Part shown: one piece after another, positions 20,201 to 24,132 of the stretch
Position numbering within the stretch: the first letter of the stretch is position 1
Layout: each line of letters opens with the position of its first letter
Made by a program: the position numbers and the translations under genes
The notes under the pieces: generated by a model
Told to the model about the DNA's origin: nothing
The model's database searches: none
What the model saw: the letters and a program-made list of their open reading frames with translations, nothing else
Assembly: GCA_000934455.1 (NCBI GenBank)
Contig: KN888498.1
Span: forward strand, 7,037 to 31,168
DNA: 24,132 bases
Origin: Apostichopus parvimensis
Taxonomy: Eukaryota; Echinodermata; Holothuroidea; Aspidochirotida; Stichopodidae
Direction: 5' to 3'

Positions 20201-20651
20201 AAGGACACACAAATCAATGTCAATACTGAAGCTTAAGAACAAACATTCTAAAATATAGTTTGAATCTTAAACCATTAAGTGTTGTTTTCCTTTCTTGATT
20301 CTATATATTTTTTTTAGTTACTTTTTCTCTATGGTGAGTGAGCTACCTTTGATAATAGTTTGCCTGTTTATATGGTGTCCTTTAAGTTTCATCTTGAAGG
20401 ACACCAGATAAACAGTTTGTTCAGTTATGGTCTTACAAGTGTAAGGGCAATGAATTTGAATTGAATAGTCAATGCTAAGGGTACAAAACACTTGAGAGAG
20501 CAAGAGGTTAAAGGTCATGAGGTATTTTATGGCGATGATTTTGAGGAGAGCTTTGTCGAAAGATTTGCAGCTCTAAGTATGTGTTCCCATTTGTTTTATT
20601 TCTACATCTTGGCAGGGTGAGAAGAGATCTTGGACAACTGACTACTACTAG
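8172..20651 (+). CDS. EIF3E: Eukaryotic translation initiation factor 3 subunit e (eIF3e/INT6), 13 coding exons
   Basis: Join: 8172-8261, 10095-10154, 11662-11719, 12216-12376, 12901-13005, 13629-13754, 14172-14299, 15313-15442, 16307-16408, 17517-17626, 18661-18775, 19758-19898, 20616-20651. The total is 1362 nt, 453 residues and TAG. eIF3e is a core subunit of the cytoplasmic eIF3 complex, which joins the 40S ribosome and mRNA recruitment factors; it is also linked to nuclear and proteasome partners. Residues about 5-140 form the eIF3 N-terminal domain and about 225-410 the helical PCI domain, which assembles the eIF3 octamer. Recognisable blocks include [70 protein letters not shown] and [10 protein letters not shown]. 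Human eIF3e is 445 residues; the excess here comes partly from a DAPR insertion in exon 11 and a different C-terminus. All introns are GT-AG (417-1833 bp). The start is ATG 8172 because MADYDLT aligns with the family N-terminus, with A at -3 and G at +4. Confidence 0.96.
8262..10094 (+). other. Intron 1 (1833 bp)
   Basis: Phase 0 GT-AG intron. It contains many TAGGCCTA, GGCTAGGCTA and TTAGGCCTATG words, especially at 8335-8640. A 127-codon open frame at 9775-10158 merely reads into exon 2 and is not a separate gene. Confidence 0.85.
10095..10154 (+). CDS. EIF3E: eIF3e exon 2 (residues 31-50)
   Basis: This exon encodes [20 protein letters not shown], matching the IYNEKELLQGKLDLLS block of the human protein. 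The acceptor is ttaacag and the donor gtgagt; both boundaries are phase 0. Confidence 0.95.
10414..10530. mobile_element. Degenerate hAT-like termini in intron 2
   Basis: 10414 starts CAGGGGCATAGCTAC and 10530 in reverse starts CAGTGGCGGAAG. Both resemble hAT ends. The flanking 8-mers (GTCTGATT, ATCTCTTA) do not match, so the two ends may belong to different insertions or be badly eroded. Confidence 0.35.
10881..10928. repeat. 24-bp tandem duplication
   Basis: CTTGTTACCAGTGATGATCA plus 4 bases is followed directly by a near-identical copy. It lies within the transposase remnant and keeps frame (24 bp). Confidence 0.7.
11262..11297. repeat. ATTGAT/ATTGATAT microsatellite
   Basis: Repeated ATTGAT units expand inside the broken transposase and mark one of its frame changes. 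Confidence 0.75.
11662..11719 (+). CDS. EIF3E: eIF3e exon 3 (residues 51-70, split codon)
   Basis: This exon encodes [19 protein letters not shown] and the first base of a Thr codon. VDFAMDVYKNLY is the human counterpart. The donor is gtgagt after phase 1. Confidence 0.94.
12216..12376 (+). CDS. EIF3E: eIF3e exon 4 (residues 70-123)
   Basis: This exon completes Thr 70 and encodes [20 protein letters not shown], then a FEDQ...[13 protein letters not shown] block, matching [20 protein letters not shown] and STRDGRMLFDYL of human eIF3e. It is still in the N-terminal domain. The donor is gtgagt. The open frame running on to 12424 is intron read-through. Confidence 0.95.
12901..13005 (+). CDS. 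EIF3E: eIF3e exon 5 (residues 124-158)
   Basis: This exon encodes the very conserved [20 protein letters not shown] block, starting FKLKM and ending FHRVL. The acceptor is cttcacag and the donor gtaagt. Human has YFFRVL where this gene has SFHRVL. Confidence 0.95.
13629..13754 (+). CDS. EIF3E: eIF3e exon 6 (residues 159-200)
   Basis: This exon encodes [20 protein letters not shown], then [20 protein letters not shown]. The [17 protein letters not shown] core is identical to the human one. The exon is phase 0 on both sides. Confidence 0.95.
14172..14299 (+). CDS. EIF3E: eIF3e exon 7 (residues 201-243, split codon)
   Basis: This exon encodes [20 protein letters not shown], then [12 protein letters not shown] and FLYQA, entering the PCI domain. 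It ends CA before a gtcagt donor; the codon is completed as CAT (His) in exon 8, where human has Gln. Confidence 0.94.
14695..14836. repeat. 76-bp tandem duplication in intron 7
   Basis: TTTGTGGCTTTATGTGTTGT plus the following bases, ending in GGGTTACATGGTGTTC, occurs from 14695 and again from 14771. The copies differ by a few substitutions and a short deletion. Confidence 0.85.
14980..15171 (+). repeat. 24-bp minisatellite, 8 copies, in intron 7
   Basis: The unit TGTACCCCCTCTCCCTAGTG plus CCTC repeats with exact 24-bp period. Copies 1-3 and 5 look identical, copies 4, 6 and 7 have a few substitutions, and copy 8 is degenerate. Because 24 is a multiple of 3 the array is open in two forward frames (VPPLPSAS and YPLSLVPL octapeptides), which is a by-product of the period. 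Each unit ends in a pyrimidine tract plus TAG, like a splice acceptor, about 140-330 bp upstream of the true exon 8 acceptor. Confidence 0.95.
15313..15442 (+). CDS. EIF3E: eIF3e exon 8 (residues 243-286)
   Basis: This exon completes the split codon and encodes [20 protein letters not shown], then [20 protein letters not shown] and IQQ. This is a PCI-domain block, nearly identical to human. The acceptor is ttttccag and the donor gtatat. Confidence 0.95.
15443..16306 (+). other. Intron 8 (864 bp), nothing notable
   Basis: Phase 0 GT-AG intron, AT-rich, no repeat or nested gene recognised. Confidence 0.85.
16307..16408 (+). CDS. EIF3E: eIF3e exon 9 (residues 287-320)
   Basis: This exon encodes [20 protein letters not shown], then [14 protein letters not shown], matching [29 protein letters not shown] sequence of the PCI domain. 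The acceptor is ctccaaag and the donor gtaaat. Confidence 0.95.
16409..17516 (+). other. Intron 9 (1108 bp), nothing notable
   Basis: Phase 0 GT-AG intron, AT-rich, with no recognisable mobile element. Confidence 0.85.
17517..17626 (+). CDS. EIF3E: eIF3e exon 10 (residues 321-357, split codon)
   Basis: This exon encodes [20 protein letters not shown], then [16 protein letters not shown] and the first two bases of Asp 357. It is a PCI helical block. The acceptor is ttggcag and the donor gtaaga. Confidence 0.95.
17627..18660 (+). other. Intron 10 (1034 bp)
   Basis: Phase 2 GT-AG intron. The only repeat seen is a short duplication TTAATACATTTGTG near 18113-18142. Confidence 0.85.
18661..18775 (+). 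CDS. EIF3E: eIF3e exon 11 (residues 357-395), with a DAPR insertion
   Basis: This exon encodes the winged-helix part of the PCI domain: [20 protein letters not shown], then [18 protein letters not shown]. Human has [14 protein letters not shown], so four residues are extra. The DNA shows why: GATGCCCCTCGG (18728-18739) is followed by GATGCCCCTCTA (18740-18751), an in-frame 12-bp near-duplication. The donor is gtgagt. The frame that stays open to 18874 is intron read-through. Confidence 0.95.
18776..19757 (+). other. Intron 11 (982 bp)
   Basis: Phase 0 GT-AG intron. Its last roughly 280 bp are the tandem repeat of the exon 12 acceptor region (listed separately). Confidence 0.88.
19474..19768 (+). 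repeat. Tandemly repeated 3' splice-site module at the exon 12 boundary
   Basis: A 69-78 bp unit is present in four copies. Each has an AAGGATTGTCAC start, a CCCACTC..GTTCATGCTG middle, a TTCTTTTATCTGTCTGTCAG-like pyrimidine tract with AG, and GGTCATGT. The CAG ends are at 19540, 19610, 19688 and 19757 (spacing 70, 78, 69). The last is taken as the normal acceptor because GHVVMG follows, as in human. Spacings 78 and 69 are multiples of 3 and contain no stops, so acceptors 2 and 3 would stay in frame. The first spacing (70) would lead to a TAG. Confidence 0.93.
19758..19898 (+). CDS. EIF3E: eIF3e exon 12 (residues 396-442)
   Basis: This exon encodes [20 protein letters not shown], then [20 protein letters not shown] and LAVLAAG. 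The first 38 residues follow human closely; after NIEKK the sequence diverges. The donor is gtaagt. Read-through would add only VS before a stop at 19905-19907. Confidence 0.94.
19899..20615 (+). other. Intron 12 (717 bp), nothing notable
   Basis: Phase 0 GT-AG intron, AT-rich, with no repeat recognised. Confidence 0.8.
20616..20651 (+). CDS. EIF3E: eIF3e exon 13, C-terminus (residues 443-453) and stop
   Basis: This exon encodes [11 protein letters not shown] and TAG. The acceptor is atcttggcag and the phase matches exon 12. The SWTTDYY end loosely resembles the human NWATQDSGFY tail, which supports it. The exon is short, so it is less certain than the others. Confidence 0.8.
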   Translation, partial: GEKRSWTTDYY

Positions 20652-20863
20652 AAGGCATTATCGTGAAGCTAATAACTGCCATTCGGGAGAAACCAACCTC
20701 ATTGAGGTCAAGCTTTCATATAAACCTGTGCTGCTGTGAGAAGAAATGAACACTTTGACAACTCACAGCACTGTCTACGGAAACGACGAGCCAGATCAAG
20801 TCTGAGAGAAAACATCAAACCAATGCCTTGGGAGGAACGTAATATAGACATACACTGGTAAAA

Positions 20864-21040
20864 ACATTGAGTGTTCAATTGAGTGTTTCAGTTGAGTGTT
20901 TCAATTGAGTAATCAATCAAGTGGTCAATCGAGTGTTCAATTGAGTGTTCAAGACATTGAGTGTTTCAATTGAGTATTTCAATTGAGTAATCAATCAAGT
21001 GTTCAATTGAGTGTTCAATCAAGACATTGAGTGTTCAATC
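20864..21040 (+). repeat. TTGAGTGTTCAA minisatellite in the 3' UTR
   Basis: Units of about 12-13 bp, TTGAGTGTTCAA or TTGAGTGTTTCAA, plus variants such as TTGAGTAATCAATCAAGTG, are repeated many times. TTGA and TCAA within a unit are complementary, so each unit could fold as a tiny hairpin in RNA. Confidence 0.85.
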
Positions 21041-21415
21041 AGCAGTCAGTCGGTTTAGAGTGCTCTGTCAGGGATGATAAGGACTGGCAAATAGATTTAG
21101 AATGTCATGTAACTATCCCATCCCTCTGACATGAAGTCCATGCTTGAGCTTCATTCTTGTTTTTATAATTCCCTTGTAGCTACCCCACTCTTTTCTGCTC
21201 TGGGGTCGGTTTGTCTGCATCTATCAAGGATTAGTTTTTAGTCTTTAAATTAAAGGAATTTGTCTAGAGTCGTTAAACAAAGATAAGTTGTATTTTATGT
21301 GATGGGTGGAAAATGTGTTATTTTATGAAGTATTTAGGGTTGCTGAATTGCAACTTGATAAGTGTAGGAAGTATCTATGTATTTGACTTGATTCTCCACA
21401 ATGACTGGGTATCAA

Positions 21416-21421
21416 AATAAA
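21416..21421 (+). terminator. Candidate poly(A) signal AATAAA
   Basis: Canonical AATAAA, followed within about 60 bp by T/G-rich DNA (TTGTTAAATTGGTTTGAATT). An ATTAAA variant lies upstream at 21249. Confidence 0.5.
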
Positions 21422-22239
21422 CCATGATTACTATAGGTGAGAGTATTCCTTGCATGATATTGTTAAATTGGTTTGAATTTGTCTGAACCACATATAACCC
21501 ATGAAATCCTTTGGTATCTGTATCTGTGGTATGGTATCTGTGTTTAACTGTTATCATAGTGCAATACAACTAAGTAGTGTGGCAGGGACCAGAAGGGAAA
21601 GGGAGGTGGTGGTGGGGAGATTTGAAGAAACATTGATTTTGTTCTGTAATTATAGATGGATTTGTAGAATCAGCTGCTTTTTCTGCTGAATTCCTGTTTC
21701 TGCAACAGGTTTAATTTAAGTAGGGTAATGAAGTTAAATGCAACCTGTAAGTTTTAACATGTGAAACCTTAATTTGGTTTAGGCATATTTTAACGGGTTC
21801 CTCAGTTCCTTGGGCAATGTGTGAAACTGTCATTTGGATCTGTAATCTCTGTATCATTTACTGATAAGTTAATACCAATAAGCACATGTTCAAGCCTGAT
21901 CCCATCGGTTAACGTCATAACAGCAATGCATACTGATATAGTTTACAGATATTGTGAAGCAACATTTGAAAGCTTATGCTACCTGTTATAGGCTAAACCA
22001 TTGAGATCTTAGGAATTAGTGTCGAACTATCAGTTTCATTTTCATTTAGAAAGGAATCTTTCCAACTTGTATAATCCATACACGTTAAAAAGATTTTGGA
22101 ATATTCTGCTGTTTCTGCATATAAACAAAAGTTTGAGGTTAATAAATTTTCCAAGAATAAATTTACTTAAGATCTTTGTTTTAGCTTGTATTAATTTGGA
22201 TGTTCCTTTGTTGTTTACAGTGCATCTCCTACAACCAAT

Positions 22240-22245
22240 AATAAA
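22240..22245 (+). terminator. Alternative distal poly(A) signal AATAAA
   Basis: Canonical AATAAA, followed by a T/G-rich stretch (TTTTTTGTCATTTGTTTG) about 22 bp downstream. This is a good downstream element for cleavage. Confidence 0.4.
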
Positions 22246-22370
22246 CACATGTTAAGCTTCCAGACTTTTTTGTCATTTGTTTGATATTAACAGCCATTCA
22301 AGAGTATGAAGTCTTGCGAGTGATTTGGGAGCAGTTCACTTCCTCTTTGTATGCAGGGACTATGTTTGCT

Positions 22371-22420
22371 ATGATAATCCCTTCCTCATGATAATCCCTT
22401 GCTATGATAATCCCTTCCTC
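22371..22420. repeat. Short tandem repeat, 3 copies of ATGATAATCCCTTCCTC
   Basis: Three adjacent 16-17 bp units start at 22371, 22388 and 22404. The middle copy reads CCCTTGCT instead of CCCTTCCTC. Confidence 0.85.
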
Positions 22421-22424
22421 AGTC

Positions 22425-23760
22425 CTTCCAATGTATTTGATGATTCGCTGCTGATTTTCTTACATTTCCATAGTTTTCCTTCATCTTTGTTCTAGAAGGT
22501 TCAAGTATGATTTAGGTAGAAACTGGTGGCAGTTGGCTGTTCCTCTTGTTATATCCAGCTATATACATATTCATCAGTTAATTGTAATCCAATCCGTACA
22601 TGCGCCACGCCATCTTCAAATCTGCAATGTAGTTAGTGATTTCTACAGTACAGACTTCAGAGTTATCTGTGTGTAGACTCATGTAATTACAGCCTACCCT
22701 ACATGTATTCTCAGCCTACCCATTAGAATTAACATACCTACATACACAATAATAATGTGGCAACAACGATTGGACTTGTTAACAATTAACTTATGAATAT
22801 GTATCTTCGTAATGATACCTCTCCAACAACAAATGTAACCTGAGGTGACAATGGTTAAGTGAAAGCCAAACATTACTGTACATCAATCAAATTCATTAAA
22901 CTCAAGTCAGTCATTACATCAAGTCAAACTCTATCTTTGTGTACATCCTCCCACACAGTTGAATACAACATAAACAAATGATGCCAGTGTCCCCTTTTAT
23001 ATTTGATCAATGTGAAAACAAAATTAGACAAAATACAAACTTGCTTTACCAGAAATGCATGAAATGTTACACAAACCTTTTGTAGTTGAAAATGATGCAA
23101 TCCAAATATGATAAAAAGTATATCCAAATGAACAAAGTATCTTAACCATTACACTGACACTTAGATATAAAATATGAGTTTATGTAGTCCTGTCCTATCA
23201 TCACATTTAAAACCATGTTTTGATTTTGTGTGACACTTACCAAGCCATTTAATACTTGAAACACCTAACTTTGCAAATAAGTCAATCTATGAGATTTCCT
23301 AGTACGTCACACTATACTACTCCTGATCTGTAACTTTATAAGTAGCATAATCCGAAATCCGAAATAATTTTGCAGACAATAAGTGAACCAGATTTAATAC
23401 AAAAAAAAATCCTCAAAGAACATTGAGCTGAATGCAACATTTCCATTAGAGCTATGTTTGAAATGTGTTTGCAAAAGTCTCATAATCTTGAAGTAGTGAG
23501 ATTAATTACAATAGAGAATTGTTGTTGCACCCAATTTGCTGACATCTATTTTGGCAAACAATGAACGATTACAGCCCATTTACATTACACAGTACACACA
23601 ACACTGAACACATTCATCAATCACTGTAGCTATGATGTTACATAGTTATTGAAATCATTACAAAGAAAACCAATACAATGTGCAGTTTCCATAAGATTCA
23701 ATCTGATCAAAAACTGAGTATTTGACAAAATTATACCAATTATCAGCCCATAACAGTTTA
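22425..23760. other. Intergenic DNA, no gene recognised
   Basis: AT-rich with dense stops. The short open frames in it show no domain. It could include the 3' end of a converging gene, but nothing in the sequence shows this. Confidence 0.6.
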
Positions 23761-23765
23761 GTCTG

Positions 23766-23890
23766 GAGATAGATATTTCTAATTGAATAATATTTGAGAT
23801 ATCAGAAATTGAATTCGAGATATCAAGAATTCAATTTAGAGATATCCAAAATTGAATTAGAGATATTAGGAATACAATTAGAGATAATTA
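23766..23890. repeat. GAGATATC..GAATT minisatellite (21-22 bp units)
   Basis: Units start with GAGATAT at 23796, 23817, 23839 and 23860, with partial units at 23766 and 23881. A typical unit is GAGATATCAAGAATTCAATT. The array ends directly at the transposon terminus that follows. Confidence 0.88.
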
Positions 23891-23892
23891 GA

Positions 23893-24132
23893 CAAGGGCG
23901 CCGTTTTGTTTTGAAAATTGGTGGGGACGTGACTATCTAAGCGGAGCGCGACCATGGGTTCGCGCGGAGCGTACCAGAATTTTTTTTGACAGATGTACCC
24001 TCCAGATTGCCGGAAATTGCATTTGCCAGACACAATTATGATCAAAAATGGGTCATTCATTTTAATATTTCACGGTTTTAAATGTTTCATGAAAAATAGT
24101 AATTAAAAAAATACAAGAATAAGAGTTACTGA
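23893..24132. mobile_element. Left part of a hAT-type element, running off the window
   Basis: The sequence starts CAAGGGCGCCG right after the minisatellite, like the CAAGGGCGTAGG left end at 5029. The interior has CTATCTAAGCG, a GCGGAGCGTACCAGAA block and a CCTCCAGATTGCCGGAAATT block. These match CTATATCTAAGCG, GCGAAGCGTACAAGAA and CCTCCCAGATCGCTGGAAAT inside the element at 1243-1571, so the two belong to one family. No right end is visible, so the target duplication (left would be TAATTAGA) cannot be tested. Confidence 0.65.

Larger units (their letters stand above)
20652..22245 (+). other. EIF3E: eIF3e 3' UTR region
   Basis: This is noncoding DNA after the stop. The first likely poly(A) signal, AATAAA, is at 21416-21421 and would give a 3' UTR of about 0.8 kb. 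Later AATAAA words at 22141, 22156 and 22240 could give longer forms. The exact end cannot be fixed from sequence. Confidence 0.6.

Overview
This window is animal nuclear DNA. It holds one split protein-coding gene and many transposon remnants. The gene is on the + strand, from about 8.14 kb to 21.4 kb, and encodes translation initiation factor eIF3 subunit e (eIF3e/INT6). Thirteen coding exons with GT-AG introns join into 1362 nt, or 453 codons plus a stop. The introns contain many TAGGCCTA/GGCTAGGCTA-type words, and there are CAGTGGCGTAG-type hAT termini and a tRNA-derived SINE. With the deuterostome-like eIF3e protein these suggest an echinoderm, possibly a sea cucumber or sea urchin. This is an inference from pattern, not a database match.

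Layout. 0.2-1.96 kb: a decayed LINE (L1/Tx1-like ORF2 C-terminal half) on the + strand. It is interrupted at 1243-1571 by a small non-autonomous hAT element with a perfect 8-bp target duplication. 1.96-4.26 kb: AT-rich, no gene seen. 4.27-4.58 kb: a tRNA-derived SINE on the - strand. 5.03-5.38 kb: a second hAT element, also with a perfect 8-bp duplication. 5.4-8.05 kb: intergenic DNA with a degenerate GAGTCC-rich patch, a C17 run, a third and older hAT-like element (7718-7910), and a perfect nuclear-receptor DR1 word. 8.05-8.17 kb: probable eIF3e promoter, with a CCAAT box and a pyrimidine tract like a TOP start. 8.17-20.65 kb: eIF3e exons and introns; intron 2 carries a broken hAT-type transposase. 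20.65-22.25 kb: 3' UTR with a TTGAGTGTTCAA minisatellite and several AATAAA signals. 22.25-23.76 kb: nothing recognisable. 23.77-24.13 kb: a GAGATATC minisatellite touching the left end of another hAT-type element that runs off the window.

The most unusual structure is at the intron 11/exon 12 boundary. A roughly 70-78 bp unit holding a branch-point-like word, a pyrimidine tract, the AG and the first codons of exon 12 is repeated in tandem. This gives four CAG|GGTCATGT acceptors at 19540, 19610, 19688 and 19757. The last three are in one open frame, so alternative acceptor use would add 23 or 49 residues to the PCI-domain end of eIF3e. Other oddities are a 24-bp minisatellite in intron 7 whose units each look like a splice acceptor, and a 12-bp in-frame duplication in exon 11. 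No CRISPR array, rRNA gene, functional tRNA gene or bacterial-style operon was seen.
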